Positions 1 to 8,072 of a DNA stretch of 35,577 nucleotides are shown one piece after another. Source of the DNA: Microthrixaceae bacterium (GTDB lineage: Bacteria > Actinomycetota > Acidimicrobiia > Acidimicrobiales > Microtrichaceae); the NCBI GenBank assembly GCA_007118345.1, contig SKRR01000231.1, positions 1 through 35,577 on the forward strand. The letters run 5' to 3'. The translations under genes and the position numbers were made by a program. Each line of letters begins with the position of its first letter. Within the stretch, counting starts at the first letter, position 1. Under the pieces are notes generated by a model that saw only the letters and a list, made by a program, of their open reading frames with translations, searched no databases and had not been told where the DNA came from.

Positions 1-954
1 CACCTCGAGATCACCGAGTCGGTGCTCATGGACCGCATCGACGACTCACTGACGACGCTCGAGGCGTTGCGGCGCACCGGGGTCCAGCTCAGTGTCGACG
101 ACTTCGGCACCGGCTACTCGTCGCTGTCCTACCTGAAGCGGCTGCCGATCCACACCCTCAAGGTCGACCGCTCGTTCGTCGACGGGCTCGGCAGCGACCC
201 CCACGACACCTCGATCGTGCGGGCCGTGAGCGCGCTCTGCCGCACCCTGTCGTTGGAGCTCCTCGCCGAGGGCGTGGAGACCGAGGCACAGCGACGAGCA
301 CTGCTCGACCTCGGCTGCGAGTTCGGCCAGGGCTACCTGTGGGCACGACCGATGGACGTCGCAGCTGCGACACGTTGGCTGGGGTCCCACCTGCGGCCGC
401 TCTGGGCGGCGGAGAAGTTCCGGCACCTCGTCGAGTTCTTCGACAACGACGAGCACCTGGTCGAAACCGTCGCGTCCTTCGTCGGCACCGCGCTGGTCCG
501 CGACGGGATCGGCGCGCTCATCGCGACCGAGGCGCACCGCCGCGTCGTGTTCGAACGACTGGTCGACTCCGGGATCCCCGTCGACTCGCTGCTGCGGTCG
601 GGCCACTTGATCGAGATCGACGCCGACGACGTGGTCGAGCGCGTGGTGGGCCCCGACGGCTACGACCCCGCGATCGGACGGGAACTGGTCGCGTCGCTCC
701 TGTCGGTCGCGACGCGACGGTCGCGCACCGGGCCGGTGCGGGTCTTCGGTGAGGTCGTGGCGGTGCTGTGGGCCGCTGGGTACCCCGATGGGGCCATCGA
801 CCTCGAGCGCTGCTGGACGGAGCTGGGCGCGGCGCACGACCTGTGGGTCCTGTGCGGCTATCCCACCGAGCTGCTCGACGCCGAAACGGTCGGCCACCGG
901 CCGATCGGCGGGCAGCACCCGTCGACGGTCCCCCCGGTCACTCGGGAAGCGTGA
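1..954 (+). CDS. EAL-domain protein fused to a C-terminal MEDS sensory domain (5' end outside window)
   Basis: Reading frame 1 is open from the first base, so the gene starts upstream; 317 C-terminal residues are visible. The first ~130 are the second half of an EAL cyclic-di-GMP phosphodiesterase: LEITES, DDFGTGYSSL, LKVDRSFV, AEGVET and QGYLWARP are all seen. The metal- and substrate-contacting positions in this half (E of EITES, the DD pair, K of LKVDRS, E of AEGVE, Q of QGYL) are kept, so activity is plausible; the EAL signature itself and any GGDEF or PAS domain lie off the window. Residues ~138-290 resemble the MEDS (DcmR-type sensory) domain, with an FFDNDEHLVETVASFV start and a conserved acidic/aromatic core. 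Likely role: turning a sensory input into c-di-GMP breakdown. The 3' end overlaps the convergent transglycosylase gene by 17 bases. Confidence 0.88.
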   Translation, partial: HLEITESVLMDRIDDSLTTLEALRRTGVQLSVDDFGTGYSSLSYLKRLPIHTLKVDRSFVDGLGSDPHDTSIVRAVSALCRTLSLELLAEGVETEAQRRALLDLGCEFGQGYLWARPMDVAAATRWLGSHLRPLWAAEKFRHLVEFFDNDEHLVETVASFVGTALVRDGIGALIATEAHRRVVFERLVDSGIPVDSLLRSGHLIEIDADDVVERVVGPDGYDPAIGRELVASLLSVATRRSRTGPVRVFGEVVAVLWAAGYPDGAIDLERCWTELGAAHDLWVLCGYPTELLDAETVGHRPIGGQHPSTVPPVTREA

Positions 955-2284
955 GTCCGCCGTACCCCCGCGCCGTGGCGACCACCTGGTCGGCGTAGGC
1001 GCCGGACCGGTTGTAGGTCAGGGCTGCCGCACGCAGGCCGACCGCCGTGTCGAGCGCCTGTCCTCCCCTGCCCCGGCAGAGGTAGCGGGCTGCTGCGGTG
1101 GCGGCGTCGTAGTAGTTGTGCGGGTCGGCCACGCCGTCGCCGTTCCCGTCGGCTCCCATCGACGCCCACGTCGACGGGATGAACTGCATCGGACCGACCG
1201 CGCGGTCCCAGACCGGGTCGCCGTCCCACCTGCCGCCGTCGGTGTCGGGGATCGCCCGGAACCGCCCGCCGTCGAGGGCAGGGCCGACGATGCGTGGCAC
1301 GACATCGCCGTTCGGGAGGATGACGGCGCCACCGTGCCGTCCATGGCCGCTCTCGATGCGGCCGACCGCCGCCAGCGCCCACCACGAGATCCGGCAGGCA
1401 GGCTGTTCGGCGTCGACGGCGCGCGCCGCGGTCACGTAGGCGTCGTACGCGCGCACCGGGATGTCGAACACCGCGACCCGATCATCGGCGAGACGAGCCA
1501 GCTCGGCGCGGTCGATCTCGCCCAGCCGGAACCGTTCGGCGGCCTCCTCGATACGGCGCCGAGCCTCGAGTCGTGCCACCTCGACACCATCCTCCGCCGC
1601 CTCCAGCTCCTGCTCGGTGTCGAGTCGGGCCGCCGTGGTGGCTTCGACCGTCGCCCTGGCCTGCTCGAGTGCGCCGGCAGCCTCGTCCGCGGCGCGTCGG
1701 GCCGCGGCCTGTTCCTCGGCGAGCTCGCGCAGATCGCCGTCGAGGGATTCACCGCTGGCCCGGTACCGGGCCGCTCGCTCGGAGAACACGTCGCCGACGG
1801 TCTGGGCCAGGGCCAGGGAGTGGCTGCGTTCGGTCGGGTCCTCGAGCAGGGCTGCGCGGAGCTGCATCGAGTCGGGCATCCCGGCCACGTAGGCAGCGAC
1901 CGCCGCGTCGACGTACGAGCGACGGTTCTCGGCATGCCGTTCGAAGGCGGCGTCGACGCGGCCACCCAGCTCGTCGACCCGACGGTCGAGCTCGTCGACC
2001 TCTGCGGCCGTCGTCTCGGCGGTCGTCTCGGCGCCATCGATCGCTCCGGCTGCTGCATCGGATGCAGCGTCGGCCTCCTCGAGCGCGGTCCGCGCGATGT
2101 CGAGCCGTTCGAGCGCCGCCACCACTTCGGGTTCCTCGTCGAGCGGCGCGACCGAGGGGACCATGTTCGGTTCGGCGCCCGCTCCGGGGGCGCCGAGCGG
2201 CGCAGCGAGCGCGACGGCGACCACGACGATGGCTCCCGCCAGCGGCGCCCACCCACGCCCCCGGGTACGTCTCGCTCGGATCAC
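938..2284 (-). CDS. Secreted lytic transglycosylase with N-terminal coiled coil
   Basis: About 448 residues from a GTG at 2284. This start gives a clean signal peptide: basic RARRTRGR, then a hydrophobic AIVVVAVALAA stretch, then an Ala-rich cleavage region. An ATG at 2338 would add 18 Cys/Pro-rich residues before the basic region and looks less likely. Residues ~45-260 are rich in Glu/Ala/Arg and look like a long coiled coil. The C-terminal ~150 residues are an SLT/MltB-like catalytic domain: the general-acid Glu is in RIESGHG, followed by VGPMQFIPSTW, then DGNGDGVADP (a possible Ca-binding loop), an AAARYLC segment and ALTYNRSGAY. It should cleave peptidoglycan glycan strands outside the membrane. 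The coiled coil plus lysozyme-like domain recalls RipA/NlpC-type partners in cell separation (inference). It converges on the EAL gene with a 17-base overlap. Confidence 0.85.
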   Translation of the reverse strand: MIRARRTRGRGWAPLAGAIVVVAVALAAPLGAPGAGAEPNMVPSVAPLDEEPEVVAALERLDIARTALEEADAASDAAAGAIDGAETTAETTAAEVDELDRRVDELGGRVDAAFERHAENRRSYVDAAVAAYVAGMPDSMQLRAALLEDPTERSHSLALAQTVGDVFSERAARYRASGESLDGDLRELAEEQAAARRAADEAAGALEQARATVEATTAARLDTEQELEAAEDGVEVARLEARRRIEEAAERFRLGEIDRAELARLADDRVAVFDIPVRAYDAYVTAARAVDAEQPACRISWWALAAVGRIESGHGRHGGAVILPNGDVVPRIVGPALDGGRFRAIPDTDGGRWDGDPVWDRAVGPMQFIPSTWASMGADGNGDGVADPHNYYDAATAAARYLCRGRGGQALDTAVGLRAAALTYNRSGAYADQVVATARGYGGLTLPE

Positions 2285-2438
2285 GATGGTCCATGGTGCG
2301 GGAGGATGCGCAGAACCGCAACCCGCCGGGCAGATCATCCCGATGGAACCGTCCGGGGACCCGGCGTCGGACGGCCTCCTCAGCCACTGTGGGGCCGTTC
2401 CCGTACCGGTGGCGGACCGGCCGAGTGCAGCGAGCGGC

Positions 2439-3809
2439 TCAGTTCTCGAGGTAACCGGGGTTCGACACCTTGACGCGATCGACGACCCCGGAGGCCACCA
2501 GGTCGAGCAGCTCGTCGCTGTCCGCCGCCATCCGGCCCGCTCGGATCGCCGCGGTCAGCTCCGCCTCGTCGGTCAGTCCGACGCCGCGCAGCGCGGCGTC
2601 ACGCCGTTGCTGCTGGGCCGCCCCGGAGCGCAGCTCCCGTTCGACGATCCGGAGCGCGTTCGCGGCGACGCGGGACCGGTACGACCCGCGACCGCCGTGC
2701 TCCGCATCCGCCGCGAGCTGCTCACGGACGGCCTCGACCAGTTCGCCCACGGTCGGACGGCCGTGCAACCCCGGCACCGGTTCCGGGTCGGCCTCGGAGA
2801 TGTCGGCCGCCGAGCTCGCCGCACGCTCCGCAGCTCCCGGCGCGAGCAGCAGGAGGAGATCCCATTCGGTCTCGGCGACCCTGCGACCGATGGCGGCGAG
2901 CTCGACGGACCGGAGTGCGCCCTGGAGGTGGGCGGCGGTCTGGGTGAGACAGATCGCCCCCCATCGCAGGGTCCCGTAGACCTCCCACCACCGCAGCACC
3001 GCAGCGTCGATGTCGACACCGCCCGCGGCACGGTAGGCCTCGAGCAGCTCCTCGCGTGTGCCCAACCCGGCGACGGACGGCGATCGACCGAACCGCCACG
3101 CCCGGACGCACAGCCACCCCAGGTCCTCCGCCGGGTCCCCGGGATGGACCAGCTCCCAGTCGAGCACCGAGCTCAGACCCGCCTCGTCGACCATGAGGTT
3201 GCCCAACCGGAAGTCGCCGTGGACGAGCGAGGCGCCGCTCGCGGGCGGACGCCGCTCGTCCAGCCACTGCAGCGCCACCTCGAAGGTCGGGACCGGTTCG
3301 TCGAACGCGTCCAGCAGTGTGCGCATCGTGACGACGGGGTCGGCGATCCTGTCGCCGACGACCTCGGGTCGTACACGATGGATGCCGGCCAGGGCACTCG
3401 TTGCCTGACCCACGAGCACGGCTCGAGCCGACTCGTAGCGATCATCCCGGAGGATCCGACGCGGGAGTGCCTCGCCGCCGACGCGACGCATCACGACCCC
3501 TGCGCCGCCCCAGGGAGCCGGATGCTCCTCGACCACCACGACCTCGGGGACCGGCACCCCTTCTGCCGCCGCTGCTCGCATCGCCGCCGCCTCACGCCCC
3601 ATCGCCCCGGGGCCCGACGGGCGGCCCGGTGGGTCCCGCCGCAGGACGAGCTCGTGCCGTTCACCGTCGGGTGTCACGGCGTCGAAGGACCACGTCTCAC
3701 GAGACGCCCCGCCACTCATCCGGGTGGGCGCGTCGACGACGAGCGGCCCGAGGAGAGGCCGCAACGCCGACGCCAGTTGCTCGGCCAGATCAGGTTCGCC
3801 GTCGGACAT
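2439..3809 (-). CDS. Aminoglycoside-phosphotransferase-like kinase fused to DUF6285
   Basis: 456 residues from the ATG at 3809; GGGGAG lies 6-7 bases upstream and a TACGGT -10-like hexamer at 3836-3841. The N-terminal ~340 residues are the APH/choline-kinase fold: SGGASRETWSF (glycine-rich loop), LVHGDFRLGNLMV (catalytic HGDxxxxN) and VLDWELVHPGDPAEDLG (metal-binding DWE). The last ~110 residues match what I know of DUF6285, a helical domain often found with APH-like proteins (RVAANALRIVEREL, ending KVSNPGYLEN). In actinobacteria and proteobacteria such APH proteins commonly sit beside acyl-CoA dehydrogenases and may phosphorylate hydroxy-acyl substrates; they are rarely true resistance enzymes. 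The substrate here is unknown. A 100-150 base gap separates it from the downstream transglycosylase, and it is divergent from the AAA ATPase. Confidence 0.85.
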   Translation of the reverse strand: MSDGEPDLAEQLASALRPLLGPLVVDAPTRMSGGASRETWSFDAVTPDGERHELVLRRDPPGRPSGPGAMGREAAAMRAAAAEGVPVPEVVVVEEHPAPWGGAGVVMRRVGGEALPRRILRDDRYESARAVLVGQATSALAGIHRVRPEVVGDRIADPVVTMRTLLDAFDEPVPTFEVALQWLDERRPPASGASLVHGDFRLGNLMVDEAGLSSVLDWELVHPGDPAEDLGWLCVRAWRFGRSPSVAGLGTREELLEAYRAAGGVDIDAAVLRWWEVYGTLRWGAICLTQTAAHLQGALRSVELAAIGRRVAETEWDLLLLLAPGAAERAASSAADISEADPEPVPGLHGRPTVGELVEAVREQLAADAEHGGRGSYRSRVAANALRIVERELRSGAAQQQRRDAALRGVGLTDEAELTAAIRAGRMAADSDELLDLVASGVVDRVKVSNPGYLEN

Positions 3810-3881
3810 CGGAACTCCCCGGGTGGTTCGTCCGGACCGTACTGCTACAGGTCGGCGCCGAGCCTGCCGATCATCGGTTCC
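3810..3881. promoter_or_regulatory. Divergent promoter region between the APH-DUF6285 and AAA ATPase genes
   Basis: This 72-base gap separates two divergent starts. On the minus strand, TACGGT (3841..3836) fits an actinobacterial -10 and would give a ~20-base leader carrying the GGGGAG ribosome site. On the plus strand, GATCAT (3869-3874) lies exactly 7 bases before the GTG at 3882 and there is no Shine-Dalgarno, which suggests a leaderless transcript. No clear -35 is seen for either. Inference from sequence only. Confidence 0.4.
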
Positions 3882-5285
3882 GTGCACGCCGAGAACCTCC
3901 CGGGCGACGAACCCGACATCGACACCCCGCAACGACCCGAGGCGCTCGGGCTCGGCAAGAGCCTCATGGAGGACCTCGTGCTCCGCCGGGCGGTCCTCGA
4001 GGGCCGAACGCCGATGACCAACCTGGCCGACAAGCTCCACGTCTCGATCAACGTGATCGAGGCGCTGTTGAACGACCTCCGGCACCGGAACCTCATCGAG
4101 TACGACGGGATGGAAGGCCGGGCGTACCGCATCTCGGTCACCGACGCCGGACGTGAGCAATCGTTCCAACGATCGCGCGAGTGTCGTTACGCCGGCCCGA
4201 TGCCGGTGCCACTCGACCTCTACAACGCGGTGGTCAGGGCGCAGCGGCCGCAGCTGCACCTCAACCGGGAACTGCTGGCGAACTCCTTCTCGGACCTGGT
4301 GATCGCCCCCGACCTGCTCGACCAGTTGGGCCCCGCCATCCACGGCACCGGCGCGATCTTCCTCTACGGCCCACCCGGCACCGGCAAGTCGAGCGTGGCC
4401 GAACGCGTCGTTCGTTGCTACGGCGACACGGTCCTCATCCCGTACTGCATCGAGGTCGACGGACAGATCGTCTCGGTGTACGACCCGACGCTGCACGACC
4501 GCGTCGACCCACAGCCCCCCGGCGTCGACCGGCGTTGGGTCGCGTGCCAACGCCCCGCGGTGGTCGCCGGCGGGGAGCTGCACGGCGCGATGCTCGACCT
4601 GCAGCTCGACCGGGACACCGGCGTGTACCTGGCGCCGCTGCAACTCAAGGCCAACAACGGCGTCCTGGTCATCGACGACTTCGGTCGTCAGGCGATGACA
4701 CCGGCTGCCCTGCTGAACCGTTGGATCGTCCCGTTGGACCGCGGGGTGGACTACCTGACGCTGCACGGCCGCAAGATCGAGGTTCCCTTCGAGGTCAAGA
4801 CGGTGCTGTCGACCAACCTCCAGCCCTCCGACCTCGGCGACGAGGCGTTCTTCCGGCGGATCCACAACAAGGTGTACATCGGCGCGTGCTCCGACGAGCA
4901 GTTCGACTGGATCCTCGTGCGGGTCGCCGAGAAGAAGGAGCTCGAGATCACCGCCGAGTCGGCCCAACGGTTGCGGGAGACCGCACGCGCCCGCGGCGAC
5001 GGCGAGCTCCGCGCGTACCTGCCGGGCGTGGTGTGCGACCTGGCCCGGGCCATCATCGCGTACGAGAACCTCGGGCCACAGGTGCCACCCGCGCTCATCG
5101 ACCGGGTGCTCGACCTGTACTTCACACGGCTCGACGTCACCCCCACACGCTCGCTCGACGACCCCCTGCCCACGCCGGCACCGACCACCGACGCGCCCGT
5201 CGTGCCACCACCACCGTCGCAGGGCGCACCTGACGCGTCACCGGCGGAGCGGGCTCCGACACCAGTGTCGACCGCGTCGATCTGA
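3882..5285 (+). CDS. AAA family ATPase with N-terminal winged-helix domain
   Basis: 467 residues from the GTG at 3882. The frame is open far upstream, but that part is antisense to the divergent gene and has no similar composition. Residues ~30-95 look like a winged helix (MTNLADKLHVSINVIEALLNDLRHRNLIEY, split here as MTNLADKLHVSIN and VIEALLNDLRHRNLIEY). Residues ~110-400 are an ATPase: Walker A GPPGTGKS at 163-170, Walker B VLVIDD at 261-266, a sensor-1-like LSTN at 309-312 and FFRRI at 323-327 as a possible arginine finger. The tail from ~425 is Pro/Ala/Thr-rich and probably disordered. There is no signal peptide or membrane segment, so it should be cytoplasmic. I do not know a defined function; combining a DNA-binding-type domain with a hexameric-type ATPase suggests a regulator or a remodelling motor. 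It stands alone, with no partner gene on the same strand. Confidence 0.82.
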   Translation: MHAENLPGDEPDIDTPQRPEALGLGKSLMEDLVLRRAVLEGRTPMTNLADKLHVSINVIEALLNDLRHRNLIEYDGMEGRAYRISVTDAGREQSFQRSRECRYAGPMPVPLDLYNAVVRAQRPQLHLNRELLANSFSDLVIAPDLLDQLGPAIHGTGAIFLYGPPGTGKSSVAERVVRCYGDTVLIPYCIEVDGQIVSVYDPTLHDRVDPQPPGVDRRWVACQRPAVVAGGELHGAMLDLQLDRDTGVYLAPLQLKANNGVLVIDDFGRQAMTPAALLNRWIVPLDRGVDYLTLHGRKIEVPFEVKTVLSTNLQPSDLGDEAFFRRIHNKVYIGACSDEQFDWILVRVAEKKELEITAESAQRLRETARARGDGELRAYLPGVVCDLARAIIAYENLGPQVPPALIDRVLDLYFTRLDVTPTRSLDDPLPTPAPTTDAPVVPPPPSQGAPDASPAERAPTPVSTASI

Positions 5286-5291
5286 CCGACC

Positions 5292-5314
5292 TACGATCGC
5301 CGTCGGCGAGGAGG
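5292..5314 (+). promoter_or_regulatory. Promoter -10 and strong ribosome site before the esterase lipoprotein
   Basis: TACGAT at 5292-5297 is a good actinobacterial -10, just past the stop of the ATPase gene. GAGGAGG at 5308-5314 lies 6 bases before the GTG at 5321 and fixes that start. The resulting leader would be ~17 bases. Confidence 0.45.
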
Positions 5315-5320
5315 TCGGCG

Positions 5321-6322
5321 GTGGATCCACGAGGTCGGCACGGACGTATCCGAGGTCTCGGGACCGTGGTGCCGATGCTGCTCGTGCTGCTCGGCTGCGT
5401 GCCGCCGACCACGCCCGGTCCGGTCGTGCGAGAACAGCCAGCCGACCGCGGGCAGGTGCCCGGTGCCGGAATGGTCCCATCGGCTGGCTGCGCGCTCGCG
5501 CCACCCGACGCCCCGCTGACCGAACAGCGCACGGTGGAGGTCGACGGCACACATCGGATCGCGCGGGTGAGCGTTCCCGCCCCTGCCACGACCGATGGGC
5601 CACTGCCGCTGCTGCTGAGCCTCCATCCCTTCGCCACGACAGCAGCCGACTGGGAGCAGTACTCGGGCCTCGCCGCAGCGGCGACCGCCCGCGGCTACGT
5701 CGTGGTGACACCGACCGGGAGCGAGCCCGGCCCCCGCTGGTCGGTGCCCGGTGGCCTCGACCTCGGCGCGGACGACCTCACGTTCCTCGACACCCTCCTC
5801 GACGACGTCGAGGACGCCTACTGCATCGATCGCAACCGTGTGGTCGCCGCCGGGTTCTCCGCCGGCGCCGCGATGGCCCAGGCGCTGTCGTGCACCTCAC
5901 CCTGGCGGTTCGCCGCCGTCGCAGGTTCCGGTGGCACCAACCTGACCGACCTGTGCCCGGTGTCGCCCCCGACCGACGTGATGGTGCTGCACGGAACCAT
6001 CGATCCCATCGCGCCGCCGTCAGGGAGCACGGTTCCGTTCGCTCCCCCGCTGGGACTCTCGGTGGAGCGCGTCGTCGCGACCAACGCCACGAGGGCCGGG
6101 TGCGAGGGACCGCCGCTCGTCAGTCGGCCAGCGGCTGACGTGCTGGTCGAACGGTCCTCGGGGTGCGCGAGCGGCCACCGGGTCGAGCACTGGCAGCTGC
6201 TGGGCGCCGGCCACACCTGGGCAGGAGCGCCGGGCGGGCTGCTCGAGCTGGTGACGGGGCCCACGACCACGTCCATCTCGGCGAACACCGTGATCCTCGA
6301 CTTCTTCGACGACGCCGGCTGA
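5321..6322 (+). CDS. Secreted lipoprotein esterase, PHB-depolymerase/feruloyl-esterase (LpqC-like) family
   Basis: 333 residues; GTG start supported by GAGGAGG 6 bases upstream. The N terminus is a lipoprotein signal: Arg-rich n-region, VVPMLLVLLG core and a lipobox ending LLGC with the lipidated Cys at 26, followed by a Pro/Thr linker. The rest is an alpha/beta hydrolase of the esterase/PHB-depolymerase type (COG3509-like): LLLSLHPFATTAADW carries the oxyanion region, the nucleophile Ser180 is in GFSAG, Asp228 is in VLHGTIDP and His298 is in GAGHTW. All three catalytic residues are present. It should be anchored on the outer face of the membrane and cleave polymer or aryl esters; the true substrate cannot be read from sequence. 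No partner gene overlaps it. Confidence 0.87.
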   Translation: MDPRGRHGRIRGLGTVVPMLLVLLGCVPPTTPGPVVREQPADRGQVPGAGMVPSAGCALAPPDAPLTEQRTVEVDGTHRIARVSVPAPATTDGPLPLLLSLHPFATTAADWEQYSGLAAAATARGYVVVTPTGSEPGPRWSVPGGLDLGADDLTFLDTLLDDVEDAYCIDRNRVVAAGFSAGAAMAQALSCTSPWRFAAVAGSGGTNLTDLCPVSPPTDVMVLHGTIDPIAPPSGSTVPFAPPLGLSVERVVATNATRAGCEGPPLVSRPAADVLVERSSGCASGHRVEHWQLLGAGHTWAGAPGGLLELVTGPTTTSISANTVILDFFDDAG

Positions 6323-6475
6323 CCCGGACGGTCGCCCCGCATCACGCACGGGCTGGCCGTCCTGGGCAGCGTGATCGATGCCGACCGCGGCCGAGTGGCG
6401 CGGCGTTTCGTGCGTCGTGTCGGTAATTCGTCGACGAGCGGCCACGCAGGACGCGACCGGCGCGAGGATGGCGAC

Positions 6476-6964
6476 ATGACAGCAGACGAGACCGAGGTCC
6501 ACGAGGCCGTCCGCTCCTACGTGGCGCTGCGCGAACGCATCGAGGCGGGCGGTGCACCCTGGACGGAGCTGGCGACCGTGTTCACCGACGACGCCGTGTA
6601 CATCGACGCCGCGTGGGGGCGGATCGAGGGGATCGTGGCGATCCGTGAGTTCCTCGACCAGAGCATGCGGGGGCTGGAGGACTGGGAGTTCCCCATCGAG
6701 GCCACCGCCGTGGCGGGCCGGCTGGTGATGATCAAGTGGGTACAGCAACTACCGGGCCGTCGCCCCGACGGGGGGCGCTGGGAACAGTCGGGGGTGTCGA
6801 CGCTGCGGTACGCCGGGGACGGAAGGTTCGACTACCAGGAGGACCTGCTGAACATGGCCCACGTGATCGAGGACCTCACCGCGAGCGGGTGGCGTCCCAG
6901 CGGCGGGTTCCACTCGCCGCCGCACGAACCCGTGCGGGACTTCCGTCCACCGGTACGCACATGA
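6476..6964 (+). CDS. NTF2-like (SnoaL/limonene-epoxide-hydrolase fold) protein
   Basis: 162 residues from the ATG at 6476, with GAGG at 6464-6467 as ribosome site. The pattern EVHEAVRSYVALRERI, then WTELATVFTDDAVYIDAAWGRIEGIVAIREFL, then WVQQLPGR is typical of the cone-shaped NTF2-like fold in the SnoaL_2 group. These proteins are small cytoplasmic enzymes or binding proteins acting on hydrophobic substrates such as steroids and polyketides. Polar pocket residues are present, but I cannot assign a reaction. Its TGA overlaps the ATG of the aldo-keto reductase (ATGA), so the two are translationally coupled and probably act in one pathway. The C-terminal ~30 residues are Pro-rich and may be disordered. 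Confidence 0.8.
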   Translation: MTADETEVHEAVRSYVALRERIEAGGAPWTELATVFTDDAVYIDAAWGRIEGIVAIREFLDQSMRGLEDWEFPIEATAVAGRLVMIKWVQQLPGRRPDGGRWEQSGVSTLRYAGDGRFDYQEDLLNMAHVIEDLTASGWRPSGGFHSPPHEPVRDFRPPVRT

Positions 6965-7959
6965 GTCCGGTTCCCGCTGACGACGAGATCCGGCTGGCGG
7001 GTCTGGCCACGGCCCTCCGGCCGCTGGGGCTCGGGACATGGGCATGGGGCGACCGCGCCACGTGGGGGATGGGTGGATACGACACGGGCTTCGACGAAGC
7101 CACGATCGCCGGGGCGTGGGAGGCATCCGCCGAACGGGGCGTCCGGCTGATCGACACCGCCGAGGTCTACGGCGACGGAGAGAGCGAACGCATCATCGGT
7201 CGCCTGCTCGCACGTGACGACCGGCCCCGCGACGAGTTCGTGATCGCCACCAAGTTCCTGCCCGCTCCGTGGAAACTGAACGTGCCCGTTGCGATGCGCG
7301 ACGCCTGCCTCGCCTCGATCGACCGCCTCGGCGTGGAGCGGATCGACCTGTACCAGCTCCACGGTCCGGTCAGCCTGCGGTCACCCGCCGTGCTGGCCGA
7401 GAGCCTCGCCGAGCTCCATCGTGAGGGTCTGATCGGCGCCGTCGGCGTGTCGAACTACTCGGCGCGTGAGGTGCGGACCATGCACCGCTCACTGCGACGC
7501 ATGAGCCTGCCGCTGAGCACGAACCAGATCGAGTACTCGCCGCTGCGGGTCCGGCCGGAGCGAACCGGGCTGCTGCAGACGTGCGCCGAGCTCGGGGTGA
7601 CGGTGCTGGCGTATTCACCACTGGGGCAGGGCCGCCTCACCGGCAAGTACCGAGTGGGTTCACCGCCTCCGGGGCGACGGACCTTCTCCGCCCATCCGAT
7701 GGAGCTCGTCGACCGCATCGTCGCTGCCCTCCGCGTCATCGGCGAGGCCCACGACGACCGGAGTCCGGCGCAGGTGGCGCTGCGCTGGATCATCCAGAAG
7801 GGTGCCGTGCCGATCCCCGGTGCCAAGAACGCCGATCAGGCGGACCAGAACGCGGGAGCGCTCGGGTGGGAGCTCACCGCGGCCGACGTCGCCAGGATCG
7901 ACGCGCTGGCGCTGGAAGGTCAGCGGACGTTGCGCCAGCGCGTCTGGCAGCACGGTTGA
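6961..7959 (+). CDS. Aldo/keto reductase
   Basis: 332 residues, ATG overlapping the previous stop by 4 bases. It is a TIM-barrel NADPH-dependent oxidoreductase with the full AKR tetrad: Asp65 and Tyr70 (LIDTAEVYG), Lys98 (IATKF) and His134 (LYQLHGP). The cofactor-binding end has VPIPGAKNADQADQNAGAL, the usual 2'-phosphate-binding strand and helix. The GVSNYSAREV and QIEYSPLRV segments place it near the AKR11/AKR13-type bacterial reductases. It probably reduces an aldehyde or ketone to the alcohol; the substrate is unknown. Coupling with the NTF2-like gene suggests that protein binds a related substrate. The gene ends before a convergent pirin gene. Confidence 0.9.
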   Translation: MSPVPADDEIRLAGLATALRPLGLGTWAWGDRATWGMGGYDTGFDEATIAGAWEASAERGVRLIDTAEVYGDGESERIIGRLLARDDRPRDEFVIATKFLPAPWKLNVPVAMRDACLASIDRLGVERIDLYQLHGPVSLRSPAVLAESLAELHREGLIGAVGVSNYSAREVRTMHRSLRRMSLPLSTNQIEYSPLRVRPERTGLLQTCAELGVTVLAYSPLGQGRLTGKYRVGSPPPGRRTFSAHPMELVDRIVAALRVIGEAHDDRSPAQVALRWIIQKGAVPIPGAKNADQADQNAGALGWELTAADVARIDALALEGQRTLRQRVWQHG

Positions 7960-8017
7960 TCGGAGCTCGTCCACCACGGCTCACTGCGCGACGAGGACGC
8001 CGAGCTCGACGACCACC

Positions 8018-8043
8018 GGTCCGGGTCGGGGCCCGGGCGGACC
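8018..8043. terminator. Possible bidirectional terminator hairpin between convergent genes
   Basis: GGTCCG (8018-8023) and CGGACC (8038-8043) form a 6-bp stem around a 14-base GC-rich loop, in the 113-base gap between the aldo-keto reductase and pirin genes. There is no T-tract on either side, as is common in very GC-rich actinobacteria. Nothing else is recognisable in the gap. Confidence 0.3.
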
Positions 8044-8072
8044 ACGTCACCCCCAGGTGGACCGCCGGTCGG

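Noticed and set aside
749-2473. 574-residue plus-strand open frame
   Set aside because: Antisense shadow of the lytic transglycosylase; low-complexity Arg/Ser/Gly composition.
2439-3809. Aminoglycoside resistance gene
   Set aside because: The APH fold alone does not imply resistance; fusion to DUF6285 and the family's usual context point to a metabolic kinase.
2097-3881. Upstream open part of the frame of the AAA ATPase
   Set aside because: It is antisense to the APH-DUF6285 gene and has no domain; the GTG at 3882 and its 7-base -10 spacing fit better.
2439-4967. 842-residue minus-strand open frame reaching far past the APH-DUF6285 gene
   Set aside because: Beyond the ATG at 3809 it is antisense to the AAA ATPase, whose Walker motifs are clear. 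The codon use of GC-rich DNA opens such frames; the APH motifs start after 3809.
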